Assembly (NCBI GenBank): GCA_030667885.1
Contig: DAOUVA010000133.1
Coordinates: 1 to 9,536, forward strand
Direction: 5' to 3'
DNA from: Phycisphaerae bacterium
GTDB taxonomy: Bacteria > Planctomycetota > Phycisphaerae > Sedimentisphaerales > Anaerobacaceae
DNA length: 9,536 nt
The notes beneath the pieces were generated by a model. That model was not told the origin of the DNA, ran no database searches, and worked only from the letters and a program-made list of their open reading frames with translations. The position numbers were made by a program, and so were the translations under genes. Positions within the stretch are counted from its first letter, which is position 1. Each line of letters opens with the position of its first letter. This document shows positions 1-5,462 of this stretch, piece by piece.

Positions 1-1020
1 ACGCCCGGCTTTGTAGCGCGTACTGTTATTCCGAGCACCTGGAAATCGATGGCCGATCCGAACCGCAAAATATCCGACCGCCAGTGGGCCGAAATGTACA
101 TTGACAATCCCCGTGAAAAAAAGGTCGAAACCCGCTGGCGTCCTTCAAGTGATAGCAAGTGGCTCTGGAAGAGCGATACCAGCAGCGATGAAATTACAGG
201 CCATATGTTCGGCTATTTATTCTACTACGATCTGGTCGCTGATGGCTCCGAACGAAGGCACGTATGCAAACACGTCATAAATATTGTCGATTATATTATC
301 GACAACGGCTACGTCCTCAAGGGAATCGACGGAACTCACACAAAATGGGGCGTCTGGTCCCCGCAAAAGCTAAATAAAGACCCGGACTGGCTGCCTGAAC
401 GCGGCGTAAACTCTGTCGAGATACTCTCATTCTTAAAGCTCGCCTATCATATGTCCGGCCACAAGCGCTATCAGAAAGAATATTTAAACCTGCTTGGCGA
501 GCATAATTACGCCGACAATGTAAAGCATGCCAAAACCTACAATCACGCCTGGCGTACTCACATCGACGACGAGCTGCTCGCCCTTGCCTATCCGTGCCTG
601 TTATTGCACGAAGACGACCCGAAGCTAAAGCGTTTATATCGCGAAAGCCTCGACCACTGGTACATCGCAGCCAAAGCCGACCACAGTCCTTTTTTCAATT
701 TTATCTACGGCGCCTGCGTCGGTAAAGCTCCCCAACTACAAACATCCGTTAAGTACCTCCGTGATACGTCACTCGACCTCGTCCGCTGGACCGTCGATAA
801 CTCACATCGCGAGGACCTCCGTATAGTGCGCACCCCCGAGTTGGAAATGCTCCAGACCAATCGTCTCCTGCCACCGGACGAGTGTGGCGTTATCCGCTGG
901 GACGAAAATCCATGGAGGACCGTTCAGGGAGATGGAGGACATACTGAAAGCGATGGCGTCTGGTGGCTGCTGCCGTACTGGGCCGGTCGTCATTACGGCT
1001 ACATTCTCCCCCCGCAATAA
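1..1020 (+). CDS. C-terminal part of an alpha-helical, six-hairpin-like hypothetical protein (5' end outside window)
   Basis: The reading frame is open from the first base; the first in-frame ATG at 49 has no SD and lies inside continuous coding sequence, so the gene starts upstream of the window. About 339 residues are visible. The protein is rich in Trp, Tyr, His and Asp and looks mostly helical, with segments such as DEITGHMFGYLFYYDLVAD, YNHAWRTHIDDELLALAYP and, near the C-terminus, GGHTESDGVWWLLPYWAGR. Repeated helical hairpins with conserved acidic and aromatic residues resemble (alpha/alpha)6-barrel proteins of the six-hairpin glycosidase type. I recognise the style from environmental Planctomycetota and Bacteroidota proteins but cannot name a family or activity, and no catalytic motif can be assigned. 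It reads toward the terminator at 1157-1190 and is the last or only large gene of its transcript. Confidence 0.75.
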   Translation, partial: TPGFVARTVIPSTWKSMADPNRKISDRQWAEMYIDNPREKKVETRWRPSSDSKWLWKSDTSSDEITGHMFGYLFYYDLVADGSERRHVCKHVINIVDYIIDNGYVLKGIDGTHTKWGVWSPQKLNKDPDWLPERGVNSVEILSFLKLAYHMSGHKRYQKEYLNLLGEHNYADNVKHAKTYNHAWRTHIDDELLALAYPCLLLHEDDPKLKRLYRESLDHWYIAAKADHSPFFNFIYGACVGKAPQLQTSVKYLRDTSLDLVRWTVDNSHREDLRIVRTPELEMLQTNRLLPPDECGVIRWDENPWRTVQGDGGHTESDGVWWLLPYWAGRHYGYILPPQ

Positions 1021-1034
1021 AATAAGGAGGCCTT

Positions 1035-1154
1035 ATGCACTGGAATGTATGCGGCTTGACACGAACTCTTATGCTCTACTTGTTTGACAAAGCAAGTTCA
1101 GCCGTTTACGTTTTTTTTGCTTGCTCACTTATGCTCTATCGGGACAAAATATGA
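1035..1154 (+). CDS. possible 39-residue micro-ORF between the upstream gene and its terminator
   Basis: A strong SD (AAGGAGG, 1024-1030) lies only 4 nt before ATG 1035, right after the stop of the preceding gene. The frame encodes MHWNVCGLTRTLMLYLFDKA and 19 further residues ending in RDKI, with a hydrophobic middle (AVYVFFACSLMLY). The TGA at 1152-1154 sits 2 nt before the terminator stem, as expected for a last gene of an operon. Against it: the SD spacing is short, the composition is undistinguished and no family is recognised. The 11-bp direct repeat CTTATGCTCTA (1068-1078 and 1128-1138) is in phase, so LMLY occurs twice. It may be just the 3' untranslated region of the upstream gene. 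Confidence 0.2.
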   Translation: MHWNVCGLTRTLMLYLFDKASSAVYVFFACSLMLYRDKI

Positions 1155-1156
1155 AG

Positions 1157-1190
1157 CGGGCTCCGTTCTTCGCGGAGCCCGTTGGTTTTT
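1157..1190 (+). terminator. intrinsic terminator, plus strand
   Basis: A perfect 9-bp GC-rich stem CGGGCTCCG (1157-1165) pairs with CGGAGCCCG (1173-1181) around a 7-nt loop and is followed by TTGGTTTTT. It ends the transcript of the gene at the left edge. On the minus strand the trailing sequence has only a weak T tract (ATTTTG), so it may also slow the converging cold-shock transcript, but less efficiently. Confidence 0.85.
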
Positions 1191-1209
1191 CAGGTGTTAT
1201 TGCTTAGGA

Positions 1210-1413
1210 TTAACCGGGGATTACATTGGTCGCACAAGGACCTTTTTTGCCCTCTCCAATCTCGAATTCCACCCTCTGTCCTTCATCAAGAGAGGCGTAG
1301 CCGTCACTCTTGATTTCCGAATGATGAACGAACAAATCATCGCCGGAGTCATCGGGTTGAATAAATCCAAAGCCTTTTTTCCCATTAAACCATTTTACTG
1401 TACCTTGAGCCAC
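1210..1413 (-). CDS. cold-shock domain protein (CspA family)
   Basis: A 67-residue single cold-shock domain (OB fold) that binds single-stranded RNA/DNA and acts as an RNA chaperone or antiterminator. RNP1 is visible as KGFGFI (residues 13-18) and RNP2 as LFVHH (27-31), behind the family opening QGTVKWFN; the protein ends in GPCATNVIPG. The start is taken as GTG at 1413-1411 because a clean SD, GAAGGAG, lies 7 nt upstream and the resulting length equals the usual 66-70 residues. An upstream in-frame ATG at 1449 would add an atypical 12-residue tail (starting LWPFTGRR) and has no comparable SD. The gene is monocistronic, with its own promoter at 1525-1554 and a leader of about 105 nt. Which csp paralogue it represents cannot be decided. 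Confidence 0.95.
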   Translation of the reverse strand: MAQGTVKWFNGKKGFGFIQPDDSGDDLFVHHSEIKSDGYASLDEGQRVEFEIGEGKKGPCATNVIPG

Positions 1414-1518
1414 TTTGGTACTCCTTCGGCCTGTAAAAGGCCATAACATAATTGTGCCTCTCAGATTTTGTTAAAGAGAATATTCTTGAGAGACGTGAGA
1501 ATATACCCAATAACTTAT
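1414..1518 (-). promoter_or_regulatory. structured 5' leader of the cold-shock gene, candidate RNA thermosensor or pseudoknot
   Basis: In the transcript (minus strand) AUAUUCU (1504-1498) pairs with AGAAUAU (1486-1480) in a 7-bp stem. Its 11-nt loop ends with CUCUCA (1492-1487), which can pair with UGAGAG (1463-1458). This gives H-type pseudoknot geometry: stem 1 of 7 bp, loop 1 of 5 nt, stem 2 of 6 bp, no linker, and an A/U-rich loop 3 of 16 nt. A second hairpin, GGCCU-UUUAC-AGGCC (1442-1428), lies one base upstream of the SD. Long structured leaders are established for E. coli cspA; the fold here is read by eye. Confidence 0.4.
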
Positions 1519-1524
1519 TGCATA

Positions 1525-1554
1525 TTTATACAGCGACTCCCGACCGTTTGTCAA
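1525..1554 (-). promoter_or_regulatory. sigma-70-type promoter of the cold-shock gene
   Basis: On the minus strand a perfect -35 TTGACA (1554-1549) is followed after 18 bp by TATAAA (1530-1525). The expected transcription start is near 1518. No other comparable promoter lies between here and the GTG start. Confidence 0.7.
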
Positions 1555-1650
1555 CAAAAATATATTTAAATATAATCAGAACCAGTGACATTGGACGGGA
1601 CAATTTGGATGGGTGTTTTATTTTTTAAAAGCTGGTGTGTCCGTCTTAAT

Positions 1651-2610
1651 TTATATTTTTTTCCCGGAAGCCGCGAGAAGGGCCCTCAAAAACTCACTTG
1701 GGACCTGGTGACCTAAATCCACCGCCTTGTTGACATCCTCCCACGCCTTGTCGAATTGGCGTTTACCGGCATAGGCCACCCCGCGATTGCAGTAGGCCTC
1801 GCCGTCTCCGGCGTTCAGTTCAATTACTTTGCTGAAGTCTGCGATTGCCTTGTCATATTCGCCTGTCACCCCATAAACTCGCCCGCGATAATAGTACGCC
1901 TTGGCATAATCTTTGTCTATCTCCAGGGTTTTTGCATAATCCGAGATGGCCACGTCATGCTGATTTTTAACTGCATAAGCTCGCCCGCGGTTATAGTAGG
2001 CTTCGGCATACTTCGGATTTATCGCGATAGCTCTGTTGAAATCATGGAGGGCCTTGTCGTATTCGTTTATAGCGTTATAGGCGGCTCCACGATTGCAGTA
2101 GGCCTCGGCAAACTGAGGATTTATTTCTAGCGCTCTGGTATAATCTATGACGGCCTGGTCATGTTGATCCTTGTCATAATAGATAAGACCACGGTTGACA
2201 TATGCCTGGACGTATTTCGGATTTATCTCAAGGGCTCTGTTGAAGTCCGAGAGGGCTAGATCATACTGGCCCTTGGCGCCATAAGCGGCCCCGCGATTGT
2301 TTAAGGCCTCGGCAAACAACGGCCATATCTCAAGCACCTTGTTAAAGTCCTTGATAGCCATATCGTACTGCCTTTTGCTGCCATAGGCCCTGCCCCTGTT
2401 GTAATAGGCCTCGGCATAAAGCGGGTTTGTCTTTATTGCCCTGTTATATTCGAAGATTGCTTTGTCATACTCGCCTTTGTCGTTATAGGCAATCCCGAGT
2501 GTATTGTATTCTTCCGGCGTAACCGAACATCCAACCAGAAACAGACAAACAACCATACCAAGCGCCGGAAATATCCTCTTAAACATCTCTTTGCTGCAAA
2601 CACACATCAT
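1651..2610 (-). CDS. TPR-repeat lipoprotein with eight tandem repeats
   Basis: A 319-residue lipoprotein that is almost entirely tetratricopeptide repeats. The lipobox LVGC places the acylated Cys at residue 28. Eight 34-residue TPRs follow at about residues 33-304, with the canonical pattern (for example EAYYNRGRAYGSKRQYDMAI, then a helix ending in EINP). TPR superhelices act as protein-protein scaffolds, so the role is likely a periplasmic or outer-membrane-anchored adaptor; the partner is unknown. Start: the ATG-ATG pair at 2610 has AAGGA 10 nt upstream; M9 (2586) would give a cleaner signal peptide (MFKRIFPALGMVVCLFLVGC) and is a real alternative. The repeats are also similar at DNA level, implying expansion by internal duplication. 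Transcription is divergent from the SUMF1-domain lipoprotein; promoter at 2739-2766. Confidence 0.92.
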   Translation of the reverse strand: MMCVCSKEMFKRIFPALGMVVCLFLVGCSVTPEEYNTLGIAYNDKGEYDKAIFEYNRAIKTNPLYAEAYYNRGRAYGSKRQYDMAIKDFNKVLEIWPLFAEALNNRGAAYGAKGQYDLALSDFNRALEINPKYVQAYVNRGLIYYDKDQHDQAVIDYTRALEINPQFAEAYCNRGAAYNAINEYDKALHDFNRAIAINPKYAEAYYNRGRAYAVKNQHDVAISDYAKTLEIDKDYAKAYYYRGRVYGVTGEYDKAIADFSKVIELNAGDGEAYCNRGVAYAGKRQFDKAWEDVNKAVDLGHQVPSEFLRALLAASGKKI

Positions 2611-2738
2611 AACGCATCATTCCTTACCAGATTTAGCCTGGAAAAAAACCCACACATACCTGTAACTAAGTGTTTTTAAGCCTCCGTGCTCTCCATAATC
2701 CTTAACGAAAACCATCTTGAACGGCCTACGTAAATCAT

Positions 2739-2766
2739 ATTATATCAGATTTTCCAGCTTATTCAA
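2739..2766 (-). promoter_or_regulatory. extended -10 promoter for the TPR lipoprotein
   Basis: On the minus strand a perfect TATAAT (2744-2739) is preceded by TGA, forming the extended -10 motif TGNTATAAT. TTGAAT (2766-2761) lies 16 bp upstream as a -35. The leader to the ATG at 2610 would be about 120 nt. The rest of the 2611-2921 intergenic region shows no gene. Confidence 0.55.
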
Positions 2767-2827
2767 AGTATTTTTTCCCCGTAGGATACTCAAAGCAAGC
2801 CACGGGTCACGTACCACGATTTTTTAA

Positions 2828-2857
2828 TTGACTTTACTCCTACTTTTGCCATATTTT
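2828..2857 (+). promoter_or_regulatory. putative sigma-70-type promoter for the SUMF1-domain lipoprotein
   Basis: TTGACT (2828-2833) and TATTTT (2852-2857) are separated by 18 bp, about 65 nt before the ATG at 2922. The -10 is weak; TATACT at 2885-2890 is an alternative -10 without a good -35. Confidence 0.35.
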
Positions 2858-2921
2858 TACCTTAGGAACGAAATGCCCGTAAGATATACTTTCAATAAGC
2901 TGTTCTTGGAGAAGTAGTGCA

Positions 2922-3908
2922 ATGCGCAAAGAATTGATTTGTCTAATATTTTCTGTTGTAATGCTGCCTCTGGCCGGTTGTGCCGCAAAGAGTGTAAAGC
3001 AGGACAAAAAAACAGAAGTAATCGACACTAATAACTATCCTGGAGAAATGGTGACCATACCGGCCGGTAATTTCTTGATGGGTAATAACGGTCACGAGGG
3101 TTTTGAAGGGCCTGAGGAATTTCCTCAGCACTCTGTTTACCTTCCAACCTATCAGATAGGCAAATATGAAGTAACACGCGGTCAGTATCGTAAGTTCATA
3201 GAAGCCGGAGGATATAATGATCCGAACTATTGGTCGGATGAAGGTTGGAAATGGAAGGATAGCGATGTAATCGTTTATGCAGGAATGTACGGCAAATTTT
3301 GGCGCGTAGTCAGACCAGACAAAGAACAAAAACGCAATCAGCCGGAGCATTGGGAAATCGAACAGGAATGGACCGGACACGGGTACAACCACCCTGTTTT
3401 TATCCAAACAGATGACCATCCTGTTGTGGGGGTAACATACTATGAAGCTCAGGCTTACTGCAAATGGGCGGGAGGAAGATTACCAACTGAAGCCCAGTGG
3501 GAAAAAGCTGCAAGATGGGACCAGGAGAATCAGCACGCAAACACCTGGCCATGGGGCGATGCATGGGACCCGGAAAAGTGCAATAATCCCGAAGACCACA
3601 ATACCGCCGGCGGCGGATATAGAACGAACCAAAGTGCTCCTGTGGGCAGTTATCCAGATGGGGCCAGCCCTTATGGGTGTATGGATATGGTAGGCAATGC
3701 CTATGAATGGGTCGCGGATTTCGCCAAGTCCTACCCCGGCAATCCAAAGCCATTTGCACATAATAGCTTCCATTTCGTCAGGGGTGGATGCTGGGACGAT
3801 GGCCCCCTAAACGTCCGCTGTGCTTACCGGGGCTGGTATCTGCCCCCAAGCAGTGGCGGTGTCGGACCGGGCGACAGCGACTACATTGGATTTCGCGTGG
3901 CTCGTTAA
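2922..3908 (+). CDS. SUMF1/FGE-sulfatase-domain lipoprotein, probably not a formylglycine-generating enzyme
   Basis: A 328-residue lipoprotein with lipobox LAGC (Cys20) and a SUMF1-type C-type-lectin-like domain from about residue 40 to the end. Family signatures are MVTIPAGNFLMG (43-54), YEVTRGQYRKF (82-92), HPVVGVTYYEAQAYCKWAGG (166-185), GRLPTEAQWEKAAR (185-198), GNAYEWV (258-264), RGGCW (287-291) and GFRVAR (323-328). True formylglycine-generating enzymes carry two Cys five residues apart just after RGGS (an LCH...YC pattern). Here that stretch reads WDDGPLNVRCAYR, so the catalytic copper-binding pair is missing; Cys290 and Cys300 are ten apart and displaced. A binding or structural role, or another oxidative chemistry, is more likely than sulfatase maturation, and no sulfatase gene is in the window. 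SD GGAGA at 2908-2912, ten bases before the ATG, supports the start. The protein is likely anchored in the cell envelope. Confidence 0.92.
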   Translation: MRKELICLIFSVVMLPLAGCAAKSVKQDKKTEVIDTNNYPGEMVTIPAGNFLMGNNGHEGFEGPEEFPQHSVYLPTYQIGKYEVTRGQYRKFIEAGGYNDPNYWSDEGWKWKDSDVIVYAGMYGKFWRVVRPDKEQKRNQPEHWEIEQEWTGHGYNHPVFIQTDDHPVVGVTYYEAQAYCKWAGGRLPTEAQWEKAARWDQENQHANTWPWGDAWDPEKCNNPEDHNTAGGGYRTNQSAPVGSYPDGASPYGCMDMVGNAYEWVADFAKSYPGNPKPFAHNSFHFVRGGCWDDGPLNVRCAYRGWYLPPSSGGVGPGDSDYIGFRVAR

Positions 3909-4075
3909 GCTTTACAAAAATCCGCACCTGATGTTGGTGATTCTGTGATTCGACATCGCGTGAATGTTGAAAAGTTTACCGGATATACGCTTTATCAGTT
4001 GAAAATCCACAAATGTATATTTATTCCATGAATATCTAAAAGCCACCATTGTTCGACAACCCTGTCATTCACCTA

Positions 4076-4123
4076 TTCTCATAAATGAGAACGGGCGTCC
4101 GATATTGTTCTCTCTTATGAGAA
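4076..4123. promoter_or_regulatory. tandem palindromic operator-like or enhancer-like sites
   Basis: Two 16-bp elements share TTCTC-N6-GAGAA: TTCTCATAAATGAGAA (4076-4091) and TTCTCTCTTATGAGAA (4108-4123). They match at 12 of 16 positions, and their centres are 32 bp apart, about three helical turns. A further half site TTCTC occurs at 4131-4135. Paired sites on one DNA face are typical of dimeric activators; the position about 150-185 bp before the inferred start point fits enhancer sites of a sigma-54 activator. Recognition is by eye. Confidence 0.5.
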
Positions 4124-4242
4124 TAACAGTTTCTCAATTCTTCCTTTTTCACGAAAACAATAATTTGTTTTTATTTATAAGCTTATTGATATAAACACTT
4201 TATAGCATTGTATTGTTCGGCAATTGAAAAGGCTGCAACTTC

Positions 4243-4258
4243 TGGAACAAAATTCGCT
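4243..4258 (+). promoter_or_regulatory. candidate sigma-54 (-24/-12) promoter of the hexahaem cytochrome
   Basis: TGGAACAAAATTCGCT keeps the GG and GC dinucleotides with exactly 10 bp between them and matches about 9 of 12 specified positions of TGGCACG-N4-TTGCW. The expected start is near 4269, giving a leader of about 90 nt before ATG 4360. No good sigma-70 -35/-10 pair is apparent here. A single match of this quality can occur by chance. Confidence 0.4.
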
Positions 4259-4359
4259 ATTTAATGTTTAGCTCGGGGCGCGTCTATATTTCGCGTCTCG
4301 AAAATAGAAGAATGTCAGTTAAACCGATATTTCAATGTTTATTTATTAAGGAGAATGCA

Positions 4360-5289
4360 ATGCAAACAAGAACAAGATTTATGGCTGTAATGTTCACCCT
4401 TGTCGTCCTGTTGGTCAGTACTTCAAGTGTGTTAGCTCAGGAAATTAGCTGCACAGTCTGCCACGATGACACGACATTGATCACTGGTAAGCAAGCTGGA
4501 TTGAGCGAGGCCGTGCATGGAACTGGTGAAGCCTACTTGCGTGGAACAAGCGCCGGTTGTGCCGGTTGTCACTCCGGCGGCGCCTTTAGCGCTATGGTTG
4601 CCCAGGGGCTCACCCCAGACACAGTCGAGGTAGGAGACCCCAATCCAACCCGCCAGGACTGCAGAACTTGTCATGCGGTTCACACCAGCTACACCGAAGC
4701 GGACTGGGCTTTGGAGACCACCGCTGCGGTGCCGCTCTTCGCTTTCGAAAACAAAACCTATGATGGCGGTAAGGGCAACCTGTGCGCCAACTGCCACCAG
4801 CCGCGACGAGCAATTGATGCAGCAGATCCTAATGACAATATTGCCGTTACAAGCACCCACTGGGGCCCCCACCACGGTCCGCAGAGCGCAATGCTGCTCG
4901 GTATAGGCGGCGCAAGCGTCGGTGCAGGCGGATCCAGTTTCCACTACAAGATGATAGAAGATAGCTGTGTTACCTGCCACATCGGCCCAAACATGGTGCA
5001 CACTTTTGAGGCAGTCACGTCGGGTTGCTCGGAATGCCACGGCGAAGATTTCGACCTCGACAGTAAACAGGATGAGATCGCAAAACTGATCGTAGAGCTT
5101 GGCGAACTGCTGAAAGCCAAGGGCCTGCTCGATGAAGAAGGACATCCGGTTGTCGGTATCTATCCCGCTGCGGAAGCTTCTGCCCTCTGGGACTTTATCT
5201 TTATCGCCATTGAGGATGGCAGCCTTGGCGTCCACAATCCGCCTTACACCAGGGACTTGTTAGAAGCGGCTATAGCGGCTCTGCAGTAA
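4360..5289 (+). CDS. secreted hexahaem c-type cytochrome
   Basis: A 309-residue exported cytochrome with six covalent haem sites CXXCH: CTVCH (31-35), CAGCH (67-71), CRTCH (101-105), CANCH (142-146), CVTCH (203-207) and CSECH (223-227). A Sec signal peptide precedes a likely cleavage after VLA (residue 26). Extra histidines (H53, H108, H167, H171/H172, H195, H214) are enough for bis-His ligation of all six haems, which suggests electron transfer rather than substrate turnover. The motif HHGPQSAML and the C-terminal GSLGVHNPPYTRDLLEAAI resemble multiheme cytochromes of the cytochrome c552/NrfA-like superfamily. The C-terminal 80 residues are haem-free and helical. The start is at ATG 4360, six bases after AAGGAG; an upstream in-frame ATG (4264) would bury the signal peptide behind 32 residues. 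The gene stands alone, convergent with the barrel/NHL/cytochrome cluster. Confidence 0.93.
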   Translation: MQTRTRFMAVMFTLVVLLVSTSSVLAQEISCTVCHDDTTLITGKQAGLSEAVHGTGEAYLRGTSAGCAGCHSGGAFSAMVAQGLTPDTVEVGDPNPTRQDCRTCHAVHTSYTEADWALETTAAVPLFAFENKTYDGGKGNLCANCHQPRRAIDAADPNDNIAVTSTHWGPHHGPQSAMLLGIGGASVGAGGSSFHYKMIEDSCVTCHIGPNMVHTFEAVTSGCSECHGEDFDLDSKQDEIAKLIVELGELLKAKGLLDEEGHPVVGIYPAAEASALWDFIFIAIEDGSLGVHNPPYTRDLLEAAIAALQ

Positions 5290-5389
5290 GCTGTGTAGCA
5301 TTGAAAGTTTAGCCACACAAGTAACGGCCGATATGACTGGTATGGTTCGACCGTAACTGAATGTTTCATAACAATCTCCAAAACGGAGT

Positions 5390-5421
5390 AAAGGGCCGGC
5401 ATATTCCATTGTCGGCCCTTT
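5390..5421. terminator. bidirectional intrinsic terminator between convergent genes
   Basis: AAAGGGCCG (5390-5398) pairs perfectly with CGGCCCTTT (5413-5421); one G-U and one C-G pair can extend the stem inward. The A tract on the left arm and the T tract on the right arm make it usable in both directions, ending the hexahaem cytochrome transcript (stop 5289) and the minus-strand operon (stop 5463). Confidence 0.8.
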
Positions 5422-5462
5422 CTATTTATACCTTGAACCTACACTATTAATATGTTCATAAC

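Larger units (their letters stand above)
3909..4359. other. long AT-rich intergenic regulatory region
   Basis: This 451-bp stretch holds no convincing gene. Its visible content is a pair of palindromes at 4076-4123, an AT-rich segment (about 4135-4215) including the perfect palindrome ATAAGCTTAT (4177-4186), a -24/-12 promoter candidate at 4243-4258 and the SD of the hexahaem cytochrome (4349-4354). No clear terminator is visible after the SUMF1-domain gene. Confidence 0.6.

Noticed and set aside
1084..1446. 120-codon plus-strand frame covering the terminator and cold-shock gene
   Set aside because: It runs through a strong terminator hairpin and is antisense to a clear cold-shock domain gene.
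1594..1645. GACGG(G)ACA...TGTCCGTC inverted repeat after the TPR lipoprotein gene as a terminator
   Set aside because: The arms have a bulge, the loop is about 35 nt and no T tract follows on the minus strand; too weak to call.
1756..2500. Regular DNA repeats that might be taken for a tandem-repeat or CRISPR-like array
   Set aside because: The period of about 102 bp equals the 34-codon TPR unit; the repeats diverge at third positions and encode TPR helices, with no spacers.
2943..3773. Several open frames (both strands) overlapping the SUMF1-domain gene
   Set aside because: The plus-strand frame is supported by lipobox, SD and family motifs across its whole length; the others show no domain.
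4178..4196. IHF-like site (ATCAA...TTA on the minus strand) between the twin palindromes and the -24/-12 promoter
   Set aside because: The spacing is one base off the usual consensus and the region is simply AT-rich; not distinguishable from chance by eye.
4264..4359. Upstream ATG 4264 as start of the hexahaem cytochrome
   Set aside because: It would place 32 polar residues before a normal signal peptide and lacks an SD, while ATG 4360 has AAGGAG at good spacing.
4432..5235. 267-codon open frame antisense to the hexahaem cytochrome
   Set aside because: It mirrors a strongly supported gene with signal peptide and six haem motifs; it has no SD, no recognisable domain and an unconvincing composition. 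A codon-bias artefact.
4360..5289. Assignment of the hexahaem cytochrome as an OmcS-type nanowire subunit
   Set aside because: Haem number alone matches; length, motif order and the NrfA-like tail do not support a specific OmcS relationship.
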